DNA of 64,000 nt from Burkholderiales bacterium (GTDB lineage Bacteria > Pseudomonadota > Gammaproteobacteria > Burkholderiales > Casimicrobiaceae): assembly GCA_025352105.1 (NCBI GenBank), contig JANXUB010000029.1, positions 1 through 64,000 of the forward strand. The letters run 5' to 3'. Both the position numbers and the translations under genes were made by a program. Positions 1 through 8,093 of this stretch are shown here, in pieces; the first letter of the stretch is position 1; each line of letters opens with the position of its first letter. The notes under the pieces are model-generated. The model saw nothing but the letters and a program-made list of their open reading frames with translations. It ran no database searches and was not told the origin of the DNA.

Positions 1-1
1 A

Positions 2-133
2 CGCGGCCCCCTGAAGACGGGCGAGAAAATGAAGGCGCGCGTGGATGAAGAGTTGACCAAAATCAAAGAAAACCCGTCTTTGGTCAAACAGTTCTTTAAA
101 CATCCTAGTGTCTCTTATATTTCTGACTTATGA
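2..133 (+). CDS. 3' end of an unidentified gene (partial)
   Basis: An open frame enters from the left edge and stops at TGA, encoding about 43 residues rich in Lys and Glu (LKTGEKMKARVDEELTKIK). No start is inside the window, so the ORF track misses it. I do not recognise the family. The stop lies at the point where a minus-strand lipoprotein gene loses its family resemblance, so this frame may itself be interrupted by a rearrangement and its last residues (YISDL) may not be native. Confidence 0.45.
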   Translation, partial: RGPLKTGEKMKARVDEELTKIKENPSLVKQFFKHPSVSYISDL

Positions 134-326
134 GTAATTCGACAGGAGCTGCGTCAACAGCATTCGGCGCGGATGAAACACGTTCAACGGTGGTGCGTGT
201 GACCGCCATTTGTTCAACAGGGGGAGGCAAAGTGGAACAAGCCGCAAGCGTTACCGCAGCTGTAAGTACGCCACCCAGTTTGAGAAAGTAACCGCGTTGA
301 TTGCGGGTAAAAAGTAGAGGTTGCAT
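105..326 (-). pseudogene. Truncated DUF4398-like outer-membrane lipoprotein
   Basis: The 73-residue product starts with a lipoprotein signal peptide and a clear lipobox (TLAACS) at about residues 27-32. It continues with a segment resembling the start of DUF4398 lipoproteins (PVEQMAVTRTTVERV, then APVEL). Members of that family normally run on for another 50 or so residues of Ala/Arg/Glu-rich helix. Here the frame changes character after APVEL and ends in ISQKYKRH, encoded by DNA that overlaps the 3' end of the plus-strand partial gene. The start is well supported by an AGGAGCGG ribosome binding site just upstream. I infer that the gene was cut by a rearrangement near positions 131-140. The lipoprotein call is secure; the family call is from memory of the motif. 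Confidence 0.6.
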
Positions 327-905
327 GTTGACCGCTCCTGACGATGACTAACATAAAGATCATGCGTCGCATCATTCATGACGACGCTATTGCGACGGGA
401 TGCGCCAAAGGACACATTGGCTGCGAGTGTAGAAAGCGCCCGAAATTTGCGCCATCGGTCAATGGTTGCAATCGATGTAGGCGATGTCTTACGCTGCAAA
501 CTGCGGCAAGTATCGCGGCGCGCGCGCGACAATCGAGTGCGAGACGTAGGCAGCGACTGAGCGGCATTCGCGCAGGCGATTCGAAGTCTGCGGCGAAGTG
601 GTTGCAATCCGTGGTGGTTATCGCGTGCTGACCGCCGCGCGGCGAATATGGCGACACCGGGAGTTGTCGAAGTTTCCGCTAAACGATAAAGCCGGAGTGC
701 TTTGCGATAGTGCGCTAGCATTTGTTAGTAGTCGACAGTTCACTCAGGCGCTCCCGGCACTTCGGTGCTTTGCTAAACCTGTCATCGCTTTTTTGCAAAA
801 CACGTCGGAAACGACGAACCACACGAATCACCTTTTGTGCTGAACCGTGTTGGAATGGGGGCCACCAGCAAACAATTTGGTTTGGCGTTGAAAGGCAGAT
901 TCGCT
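327..905. other. Gene-poor stretch of about 580 bp
   Basis: I see no convincing gene here. The short ORFs on both strands overlap one another, lack good ribosome binding sites and show no family signature. The stretch should contain the promoter of the truncated minus-strand lipoprotein on the left and that of the DUF2087 gene on the right. A small GCAC-TTCG-GTGC hairpin lies near position 763. It could be remnant DNA next to the rearrangement breakpoint at the left edge. Confidence 0.4.
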
Positions 906-1604
906 ATGTCGAACGCTACTTCGTCCCGCGCGCCCGTGTCTCCGGTCGTCGTCGGATCAATCACACCTGCTTCTGTGAAAAAACGCGCTACGAGCGTTGC
1001 GCGCAAAACACTCGCTCCACAGCCGCCTAATCTGGCGACCGTTGCGTTCGCGGTCGCGGACATTTCTGCTCTGGCGAAAAGCCTGCGCGCTGCCTTTGAT
1101 CGCGTTGACGCATCGCCCGGTCAGGTGCAGATGCTCAATTGGCTGGCGAAAGCGGCGGGACATCAAAACTATCAAAGTCTGCGGGCTCAGGCGAGCGCCG
1201 TAACTGGGCCAACAGAAGCCGCAAGCATTACCGCTGCAACCGCCAAAACTGCAAGATCCGAAAGCGAATCGGCGTTGTCCGCGCACGCCGCAAAGGCGCT
1301 CACGCAATTCGACACTGACGGAAAACTCACCCGCTGGCCCCACAAATTTGCCGTGCAGCGCATCGCTATGTGGGGGTTGTGGATTCGTTTTGATTCGAAG
1401 CGCCGGTACACCGAAAAAGAAGTGAACAGCGTGCTGAACGCGTGGCATTTGTATGGCGACCACGCGACGTTGCGACGCGAGTTGATCAACATGGATTTGC
1501 TGGCGCGCAAGCCCGACTGTTCGGTTTACTGGAAGCGCCCGCAGGTTCCCGGTGACGAGGCTCGCGCATTTCTCAGAGGATTGCGCGAATCATCCGCAGC
1601 ATGA
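906..1604 (+). CDS. DUF2087 domain protein with glyoxalase-like N-terminal region
   Basis: The C-terminal third matches the DUF2087 pattern: FDTDGKLTRWPHK, then RRYTEKEVNSVLN, then DHATLRRELINMDLL and a YW motif near the end. The middle part (ADISALAKSLR, then WLAKAAGHQNYQSLRA) resembles the small N-terminal domain often annotated as glyoxalase-superfamily in front of DUF2087. Function is unknown; DUF2087 resembles a winged-helix DNA-binding fold and often sits in putative regulators. The track ORF begins at 837, but I prefer the ATG at 906 because an AAAGGCA Shine-Dalgarno precedes it at good spacing and the extra residues are low in quality. It appears to be a single-gene unit. Confidence 0.75.
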   Translation: MSNATSSRAPVSPVVVGSITPASVKKRATSVARKTLAPQPPNLATVAFAVADISALAKSLRAAFDRVDASPGQVQMLNWLAKAAGHQNYQSLRAQASAVTGPTEAASITAATAKTARSESESALSAHAAKALTQFDTDGKLTRWPHKFAVQRIAMWGLWIRFDSKRRYTEKEVNSVLNAWHLYGDHATLRRELINMDLLARKPDCSVYWKRPQVPGDEARAFLRGLRESSAA

Positions 1605-1855
1605 TTCGCGTGACTGGCAAGTGATGTAGTCGCTGCGTTTGAAGATGCCCGTTCTACGAGCTCGCCGACCCGGCGCAATACCTCGTAGCCGTTTAGCGGC
1701 CCACGTTCGGTTTGCTTCCCATCTTGCATGCCGATGCGTCCGTGCCGATTTTTATTGGCGTGAAATCGTATTCGTAACGGCACAGCATTCGCACAGCTCA
1801 TCAAGCCTGAAATCCGGGGGTGTCAGACGGAGCAATGCCACGTACACTATGAGCC
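1605..1855. other. Intergenic region before the GGDEF gene
   Basis: About 250 bp without a clear gene. A minus-strand ORF (1526-1804) crosses it and contains a protein-like stretch (GRIGMQDGKQTERGPLNGY), but it runs into the 3' end of the DUF2087 gene and I cannot assign a family. It may be a fragment of a lost gene or chance. The promoter of the GGDEF gene should lie in the last 100 bp. Confidence 0.3.
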
Positions 1856-3490
1856 ATGGTGGCAGCAAAGAGCAACTTAGAACAACAGCATATCGACGCT
1901 GAGCTTGCGTTTCTGCGCGCGCTGCCTCAGGTTCAAAGCGTTGCTGCGCTTGAGCGCGGCGAGGCGCTGTTGGCCGCGCATGAAGCGCGTTTGTCAACGG
2001 AGGACTTGCTGCTCGTGCTGCGCGCCTGCGCATCGGGATGTCAGTCGGCAGGACGCTGGCTCGACGGGCTGCAGTTTGCGCAACGGGCGCTCGAAGTTTG
2101 TCGGCGCAGCGGTGAGCGAGGCAGAGCGCTCGACCGGATTCCGTTTCTGGCGATCAACGGCAACATTCATTCCTTTCTGCACAACTATCACCTCGCAGTA
2201 CGCTCACTGCGCGAAGCCATCATGATCGCCGAGCGCGAAGAGAGTCAGGTGGATATTGCGAAATTGTCGCTGGGGCTGGGCGCTGTTTATTCGCGGCTGG
2301 GAGAACACGATCTTGCGTTGACGCTATTTGAGCGCTCAGAGAAGCTCGCGCGCGAATACAAGCTGACTTCCACTCATTCCGGTGCGTTGAACAATATCGC
2401 GCGTCAGTTGCGGCTTAACGGCAAGATCGGCGAAGCTCGCCAGACGGTCGACAGCGCGATTGAACTTCTGGCTGGTCAGAGCCAGCCGGAATGGCTGCCG
2501 TATTTGCTGCATTCGCGCTCGGAAATTTCCATCGCGGAAGGCAATGCTGATGCGGCATTGACCGATTTGCGCGCGGCAGCAACTTTGCTCAGACAATTTC
2601 AGAATACGCCGGTTCTGCTGCAAGTATTGGCCGACAGCGCGGATTTGTTGGCCCAGCGCGGTGACGTTGAGGCGGCGCGGGAATTACTGCTTGAGGCGAG
2701 CGAGTTGTCGCAAAGCGCTTCTCTGCATGACCTTCGAGCCAGAGTGGCGCTCGCGCGTGCGCGACTGGCGAGGCAGCAGAGTGACACTACAGCGGCACTC
2801 GCTGCGGTCGACGAGTTTCTGGTGGCGCAGACCGATGCCAACGCAGTCGAACTAGAAGGGCAGCGCATTGCGACCCGCTTCGTTGAAGAGGTAGAGCGCA
2901 CGGAAGCACGCGGTCGACGCGAAGCCGAAGCCGTGAGCGCGTTAACGCTGCGTCTGCTCGACACGCAGGCGCAGGCCGAGAAGGCTGCAAAGCTTGCGGC
3001 GCGCGACCCACTGACTGGTGTGCTCAACCGCTCGGCCTTCGAGAACGCCGTGATGCGAGTCGCCGCTGGCCCTCAGCAGCCGGTAACGCTCATCATGCTC
3101 GACGTTGATAACTTCAAGGCGACCAACGACCAGTTTGGTCACATCGCGGGCGACGCGGTGCTCTCGGGGCTAGTGGATCGCATGCGCCAGAGTCTGCGTG
3201 CCAACGATTTGCTCGGTCGATTTGGAGGTGACGAGTTTCTGTTGCTGTGCCCCGGTGTCGGGCCCCGCATCGCGCTGGCGATTGCCAACCGGATGCTGGC
3301 GCGTATTGCGCAAGAACCGGTGCGCTACGAAAACCACGAGATTAGCGTCACTGTGAGCCTCGGTGCGGCCTGCGCGCAAACCAAGTCGTTGCCCGCGCTT
3401 AGCTATCTAATAAAGCGCACCGATGCCGCGCTACGTCGCGCCAAACTGGCCGGAAAGAATCGCGCGGTTGTTGTTCGCGTGAACGTTTAG
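1856..3490 (+). CDS. Diguanylate cyclase with N-terminal TPR repeats
   Basis: Residues 1 to about 330 form a helical tetratricopeptide-like array (LSLGLGAVYSRLGEHDLALTLF and similar repeats), followed by a short coiled-coil linker. A complete GGDEF domain starts at RDPLTGVLNRSAFE near residue 383. The catalytic GGDEF signature (RFGGDEFLLL, about residue 457) is intact, as is the product-inhibition I-site RxxD (RAND) five residues upstream, so the enzyme should make cyclic di-GMP from two GTP and be feedback inhibited. There is no transmembrane segment or signal peptide, so it is cytosolic; the TPR part is a likely protein-interaction input module. No EAL domain is attached. It stands alone upstream of a short perfect palindrome. 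Confidence 0.9.
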   Translation: MVAAKSNLEQQHIDAELAFLRALPQVQSVAALERGEALLAAHEARLSTEDLLLVLRACASGCQSAGRWLDGLQFAQRALEVCRRSGERGRALDRIPFLAINGNIHSFLHNYHLAVRSLREAIMIAEREESQVDIAKLSLGLGAVYSRLGEHDLALTLFERSEKLAREYKLTSTHSGALNNIARQLRLNGKIGEARQTVDSAIELLAGQSQPEWLPYLLHSRSEISIAEGNADAALTDLRAAATLLRQFQNTPVLLQVLADSADLLAQRGDVEAARELLLEASELSQSASLHDLRARVALARARLARQQSDTTAALAAVDEFLVAQTDANAVELEGQRIATRFVEEVERTEARGRREAEAVSALTLRLLDTQAQAEKAAKLAARDPLTGVLNRSAFENAVMRVAAGPQQPVTLIMLDVDNFKATNDQFGHIAGDAVLSGLVDRMRQSLRANDLLGRFGGDEFLLLCPGVGPRIALAIANRMLARIAQEPVRYENHEISVTVSLGAACAQTKSLPALSYLIKRTDAALRRAKLAGKNRAVVVRVNV

Positions 3491-3500
3491 AGCGCGTTTG

Positions 3501-3516
3501 CGTGCGTTAACGCACG
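3501..3516. repeat. Perfect 16-bp palindrome after the GGDEF gene
   Basis: CGTGCGTTAACGCACG is a perfect dyad 10 bp after the GGDEF stop codon and about 60 bp before the next start. It could fold as a 6-bp stem with a TTAA loop, but no T-run follows, so it is not a standard intrinsic terminator. It could equally be an operator for the next gene. Confidence 0.4.
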
Positions 3517-3578
3517 GGCCCGGAAAAGCGTCACGTGTAGCATCGCCCGAGTTCACATAGCTCCCCAGCATTGATTGC

Positions 3579-5003
3579 ATGTTTGACCCGTCGCCGCTGC
3601 CCCCAGGCAACTTGAACCAGCACCCACTTGTCGTCGATCTCGACGGCACACTGTGCAAGACCGACACGCTGTGGGAATGCTTCTTTGCGGCGTGGCGAGT
3701 GCATTGGTGGCTGCCGCTGGCGAGCGCGTTGTGGATGATTTCGGGGCGTAGCAAACTCAAAGCGCGGCTGGCTGCCATTGCGCTTCCCGATGTGATGGGA
3801 CTACCGTGGAATACTGCGGTCATTGACGCGCTACACGCGGCGCGTACGAGCGGTCAGCGCACGGTGCTGGCCACCGCTGCGAACGTCCGAATTGCCGAGG
3901 CGTGCGCTGGCGAATTGGGCGTGTTCGATGAAGTTATGGCCTCGGACGGCCTCGTGAATCTCAAAGGCCGGAATAAAGCAGCGCAATTGGTGGCGCGCTT
4001 TGGGCAAGGCGGCTTTGATTACGTCGGCGACTCAACTGCGGACACGCCGGTGTGGGCCGCAGCATCGCGCAAACTGACCGTGTCTGAGGTGATGCCATCA
4101 GGCGTAGAAAGACTGGGGCTGAAGACTTCGGCCAACAAACTTTCGAGCTGGATGAAGCTCATACGTGCGCGACACTGGGTTAAAAACGTGCTCGTTTTTG
4201 TGGCGCCGATGGCTGCGCATCAGTGGAGCGCAGAGGCGACGTGGCTGCCTGTTCTGCTCACGTTTGCGGCGTTCTGTGCGGTGTGCTCAGGCGTTTATGT
4301 GCTCAACGATTTATTCGATCTCGCGTCTGATCGAGCGCATCCAACGAAGCGCCACAGACCGCTTGCGGCCGGGGAATTGTCGCTGGCGACGGCTACGGTC
4401 GTGTCACTGGTTTTGTTGATTGGCGGCCTCGGATTGGCGTTTTGGATCGGGCCGCTTGTTGGCGCGGTCGTCGCGCTCTACGTGGTCGCCAACGCGATCT
4501 ACACAGTGCGCCTGAAGCGCGTGGCGGTGTTCGATGTGTTTTGCCTGGCCGGGCTTTATACGCTGCGGATTGTGGCGGGAGCGGCAGCGGTCATGGTGCC
4601 ATTGTCAACGTGGTTAGTCGCGTTTTCGGTGTTCGCATTTTTGAGTCTGGCACTCCTGAAGCGCGCGGCGGACATTGATCGACTAGCACCCGACGAAGTG
4701 CTGCCAGGGCGCGGCTACAGCGGTCGGGACGCGGCGTTTGTGAATGGATTTGGTATTAGCAGCGCCATTGCTGCCTGCCTTGTGCTCACGCTCTACATCG
4801 CCAGCGAACAGGTCGCCGCGATGTACGCCGAACCGCTCTGGTTGTGGGGCGTCGCCGTCGTCGTGTTGATGTGGCTTGCCCGCATGTGGCGTATGGCGAT
4901 GAACGGCACGATGGATGACGACCCGGTGATGTTCGCGGTGCGTGATGGCGTCTCGATTGGGTGCGCGTTGGCGGTCGTTGTCTTCACCGCGCTCGCGCTT
5001 TAG
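3579..5003 (+). CDS. HAD-like phosphatase fused to UbiA-family prenyltransferase
   Basis: Two domains are visible. Residues 15-190 carry a HAD-type hydrolase with the DLDGT nucleophile loop (D20, D22) and a late acidic motif (YVGDSTADTPVW). From about residue 200 on there is a polytopic membrane domain with the UbiA aspartate motif NDLFDLASDRAHPTKRHRPL near residue 243. UbiA enzymes transfer polyprenyl chains to aromatic or sugar acceptors in the inner membrane; the decaprenyl-phosphate phosphoribosyltransferase branch has this motif style. The fused HAD domain might dephosphorylate a product or intermediate; this is inference. The fusion is found in other betaproteobacteria. The gene ends in a convergent gap filled by repeat copy A. 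Confidence 0.8.
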   Translation: MFDPSPLPPGNLNQHPLVVDLDGTLCKTDTLWECFFAAWRVHWWLPLASALWMISGRSKLKARLAAIALPDVMGLPWNTAVIDALHAARTSGQRTVLATAANVRIAEACAGELGVFDEVMASDGLVNLKGRNKAAQLVARFGQGGFDYVGDSTADTPVWAAASRKLTVSEVMPSGVERLGLKTSANKLSSWMKLIRARHWVKNVLVFVAPMAAHQWSAEATWLPVLLTFAAFCAVCSGVYVLNDLFDLASDRAHPTKRHRPLAAGELSLATATVVSLVLLIGGLGLAFWIGPLVGAVVALYVVANAIYTVRLKRVAVFDVFCLAGLYTLRIVAGAAAVMVPLSTWLVAFSVFAFLSLALLKRAADIDRLAPDEVLPGRGYSGRDAAFVNGFGISSAIAACLVLTLYIASEQVAAMYAEPLWLWGVAVVVLMWLARMWRMAMNGTMDDDPVMFAVRDGVSIGCALAVVVFTALAL

Positions 5004-5009
5004 TCGTAA

Positions 5010-5125
5010 CAGCTTTTTATTGCAATAAAGGCTGAATGCGGGCTAGATGACGATATGTATCAAAGTCAACTTTTGTCGAAAATAGCCTCTGTTCCTCATG
5101 TAGGCTGCGCTCAAAGAAAAAGTTG
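5010..5125. repeat. 116-bp palindromic element, copy A
   Basis: Begins CAGCTTTT and ends AAAAGTTG. GGGC occupies element positions 31-34 and AGTCAACT positions 55-62. The right inner arm is the most diverged of the set. It lies 7 bp after the HAD-UbiA stop and 45 bp before the stop of the convergent aminotransferase gene. Confidence 0.75.
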
Positions 5126-5170
5126 TCAGCCTGTTGAAACCTCACCGAGCTACTGCGATACCCTTCAAAA

Positions 5171-6517
5171 CTAAGCCTTCGACAGCACGTCGCGCATCAC
5201 GCTGACAATCTGATCGATGTGCGATTTTTCGCTGATGAAGGGCGGCGCAATGATCAAGTTGTCGCCGGTGCCCTTGACGTTCACGCCCGCGTCGAACAAT
5301 CGTTTCTGCAGCTCGTGACCTCTTGCACCGGGCGTGCCATCCATCGCAACTTCAACCGCCGCCATCATGCCAATTGCGCGGATGTCGACCACGACGGGCA
5401 GATCAGCCAGCGAGAAGATCGCGTCGATGAAATAAGGGGCCATGGCCGCCGCACGATCAATCAGCTTTTCCTCGCGAAAAATCTTCATCATCGCGAGTCC
5501 CGCTGCGACGCACGCCGGGTGTGCGCTGTAGGTGTAGCCGTGGAAAAACTCAATGCCTTTGGCTGGGCCTGCGTTGGTAATCGTGTCGTAAATATCGGTA
5601 CGTGCGGCCACCGCGCCCATCGGCTGCGCGCCGTTGGTGATGGCCTTTGCCATACACATCAAGTCCGGCGTCACGCCAAACGCCTGAGCGCCAAAGTTCG
5701 CCCCCATGCGGCCCCAGCCCGTAATCACTTCATCAAATACGAGCAGAATTCCGTGCCGATCGCAAATCTCGCGCAGACGATTCAAATAGCCCTTGGGTGG
5801 CGGCAAACAGCCGAACGATCCAGCGGTCGGCTCGACGAATACGGCTGCGATATTGTCGCCGCCGTACATCGCGCAAAAACGCTGCAAGTCGTCCGCCAGA
5901 TCGGCACCGGTTTCGGGCTGACCTTTAACAAATTTATTCTGCGGCAACGCCGTGTGGCGCATGTGATACACGCCGGGCAGGCCAACGCCGAATGCTTTGC
6001 GGTTATTGATCATGCCCGACAGTGCCACGCCGCCCATGTTCACGCCGTGATACGCGCGCTCCCGGCTGATGAAAATCTGGCGCTGACCCTGACCGCGCAC
6101 TCGGTGATACGCAAGCGCCATTTTCATCGCGCTGTCGACTGTTTCCGAGCCTGAGCCGACGAAGAAAATGCGATCCAGCCCCAGTGGCGTGAACTCCGCG
6201 ATCTGGCCGGCCAGTTCAAAACTTTTTGCATGCCCGCGCGCGAACGGCGCGACGTAGTCCAACGTCTTTAACTGCTGATAAACCGCCTCGGCGATCTCTG
6301 GACGGCAATGGCCCGCTGCAACACAGAAGAGCCCGGACGCCGCGTCAAGCACCTTGTTGCCAGCCGCCGTCCACACGTACATGCCTTCGCCTTTGACCAG
6401 AAGGCGCGGCTCGGCCTTGAACTCCTTGTTCGGCGAGAACGGCATCCAGAAATTGTCGAGCGCGTGGGCGTCGGGCGCGAGTGTCGCGGTGGTCAACTGG
6501 GGATCGGCGTGGCCCAT
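5171..6517 (-). CDS. Omega-amino acid--pyruvate aminotransferase (class III, PLP)
   Basis: A 448-residue fold-type I aminotransferase of the beta-alanine/omega-amino acid:pyruvate group. It has the class III hallmarks: GSGSETVDSAMKMALAYHR, the cofactor aspartate in LLVFDEVITGWGRMG, and the PLP lysine in AKAITNGAQP near residue 290. The expected reaction moves the amino group of beta-alanine or a related omega-amino acid to pyruvate, giving alanine. The track ORF extends to 6736, but the ATG at 6517 (MGHADPQL) has an AAAGGAA ribosome binding site. A MocR-type regulator starts divergently 76 bp away, which suggests local control by an amine or amino acid signal. Confidence 0.88.
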   Translation of the reverse strand: MGHADPQLTTATLAPDAHALDNFWMPFSPNKEFKAEPRLLVKGEGMYVWTAAGNKVLDAASGLFCVAAGHCRPEIAEAVYQQLKTLDYVAPFARGHAKSFELAGQIAEFTPLGLDRIFFVGSGSETVDSAMKMALAYHRVRGQGQRQIFISRERAYHGVNMGGVALSGMINNRKAFGVGLPGVYHMRHTALPQNKFVKGQPETGADLADDLQRFCAMYGGDNIAAVFVEPTAGSFGCLPPPKGYLNRLREICDRHGILLVFDEVITGWGRMGANFGAQAFGVTPDLMCMAKAITNGAQPMGAVAARTDIYDTITNAGPAKGIEFFHGYTYSAHPACVAAGLAMMKIFREEKLIDRAAAMAPYFIDAIFSLADLPVVVDIRAIGMMAAVEVAMDGTPGARGHELQKRLFDAGVNVKGTGDNLIIAPPFISEKSHIDQIVSVMRDVLSKA

Positions 6518-6593
6518 GGGAATTCCTTTTGATGCGGTGAGACGAGACAAGGCACAGCGTAGGCACCCGGAGGCTGCGACAATAGAGCCAGAT
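6518..6593. promoter_or_regulatory. Shared divergent promoter region, aminotransferase / MocR regulator
   Basis: Only 76 bp separate the two divergent starts, so both promoters and the probable MocR operator must lie here. MocR regulators such as GabR and PdxR commonly bind between their own gene and a divergent metabolic gene. I could not identify specific direct repeats by eye. Confidence 0.45.
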
Positions 6594-8093
6594 ATGCGAC
6601 AACGATTAGGCCAGTTGTGGCAAACCCGGTTTGCCCAGAGTGATTCCACCGAAACGCTGCAACAGCGCATCGCCGGGATGTTGCGCCGCGCCGTTCTCGA
6701 GCGCGCGATTCCGCTCGACGCGCCGCTGCCGTCCACACGAGAGCTGGCGGTGGAATTGGGCGTAGCACGGGCGACGGTCGCGCTTGCGTACGAGCGACTG
6801 CAGATTGAAGGCGCGATTGAGTCGCGTGAGCGGCGTGGATTTTTTGTGACCGCCGCGTTTTCGCAGCAGCGCGCCGAGTTCCACGAAAGCGATCAGCTGT
6901 CACTGTTGCCGCCGCCGGACTGGGCAAAGCATTTTCGCTCGCTAGATGTGGCGTACCAGCCGGTGAAAAATCCGACTGACTGGTATCGCTATCGATACCC
7001 GTTCGTTTATGGGCAAATCGACCCGAAACTCTTCCCGCTTGCCGACTGGCGCGACTGTTTTGAGCGCGCAATGAAGTTGGAGAGTGTTGAAGTGTGGACG
7101 GTTGATCGTGGCGATCTCGATGACCGTGATTTGCTGGAGCAGCTGCGCACACGCGTGTTGCCGAGGCGGGGTGTGTGGGCGGCGGCGGATGAGATTCTGG
7201 TGACCGTCGGCGCGCAACAAGCGCTCTACTTGATCGGCCAATTGCTCGGCGGGCGCGGGCGACGGGTGGCTGTCGAAGAGCCTTGCTATCCCGACGTACG
7301 TGCGATTTTTTCGATGACAGGGTCGGAGATTTTGTCGGTAGCCGTTGACGCGGAGGGCGTGGATACTCAGCAAGTCGCAGCGCTGCGTCCAGATGTTGCC
7401 GTAGTCACGCCATCGCATCATTGCCCCACAGGCGTACGTATGAGCGATGAGCGACGACGGGCGCTTTTGTCGCAGGCGGCGGATCAGGATTTTTTGATCG
7501 TCGAGGATGACTACGAGCCCCAACTGGCGGGCGTTTCGGCGCAGCCGGGTGCCACACCTGCACTCAAGAGTCTCGACATGAATGGTCGCGTTTTGTACGT
7601 TGGCAGTTTGTCGAAAACGCTCGCTCCAGGACTGCGGCTGGGCTACATCGTTGCGCCGCGCGAAGTGATCGTTGCGCTGCGTCGGCTGCGTCGGCTCATG
7701 CTGCGACATGTCGCAAGCAACAACGAGCGCGCTCTGGCGCTTTTTTTGTCGCAAGGGCATTTCGAGTCGTTGCAACGAAGACTCGGACATGCCTATCAGG
7801 TGCGCCTGAAAATTCTGCGTGCGGCAATGGCGGAGCATCTTCCCGACTGGCGCATTCAGAGTCCGGAGGGCGCAGGGTCGGCCTTGTGGGTGCGCTTACC
7901 CGAGGGGCTTCTAACGACCGAGCTGGTTGAAGCAGCGCGTGCGGTGGATGTCGTGATTGAACCGGGGGTGGGTTTCTTTGGTCTTCCCGCAGCGGGCGAA
8001 TTCATTCGCATGGGGATTTCGGCGATCCCGACACATTTGATTGGTGAGGGTGTGCTCGCCCTGGCCGCTGTTGCGGCCTCTTTGCAAATCTAG
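6594..8093 (+). CDS. MocR/PdxR-family transcriptional regulator (GntR wHTH + aminotransferase-like domain)
   Basis: The 499-residue protein has a GntR winged helix at the N terminus (LPSTRELAVELGVARATVAL, about residues 40-70). A linker leads into a fold-type I aminotransferase-like domain with the PLP lysine in SLSKTLAPGLRLGY near residue 340. Such regulators bind PLP or a PLP-amino acid adduct as effector rather than acting as enzymes. The ATG at 6594 is chosen over the track start at 6354, since the latter would read through the divergent aminotransferase gene. Its natural target is the adjacent omega-aminotransferase. The 3' end overlaps the convergent bioC-like gene by 4 bp. Confidence 0.88.
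   Translation: MRQRLGQLWQTRFAQSDSTETLQQRIAGMLRRAVLERAIPLDAPLPSTRELAVELGVARATVALAYERLQIEGAIESRERRGFFVTAAFSQQRAEFHESDQLSLLPPPDWAKHFRSLDVAYQPVKNPTDWYRYRYPFVYGQIDPKLFPLADWRDCFERAMKLESVEVWTVDRGDLDDRDLLEQLRTRVLPRRGVWAAADEILVTVGAQQALYLIGQLLGGRGRRVAVEEPCYPDVRAIFSMTGSEILSVAVDAEGVDTQQVAALRPDVAVVTPSHHCPTGVRMSDERRRALLSQAADQDFLIVEDDYEPQLAGVSAQPGATPALKSLDMNGRVLYVGSLSKTLAPGLRLGYIVAPREVIVALRRLRRLMLRHVASNNERALALFLSQGHFESLQRRLGHAYQVRLKILRAAMAEHLPDWRIQSPEGAGSALWVRLPEGLLTTELVEAARAVDVVIEPGVGFFGLPAAGEFIRMGISAIPTHLIGEGVLALAAVAASLQI

Noticed and set aside
251-721. Overlapping ORFs on both strands in the left gene-poor stretch
   Set aside because: Mutually overlapping, no signal peptide or motif, no ribosome binding site.
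5219-6154. Long plus-strand ORF (311 aa) inside the aminotransferase gene
   Set aside because: Antisense shadow of a well-supported minus-strand gene; Arg/His-rich, no family signature and no ribosome binding site.
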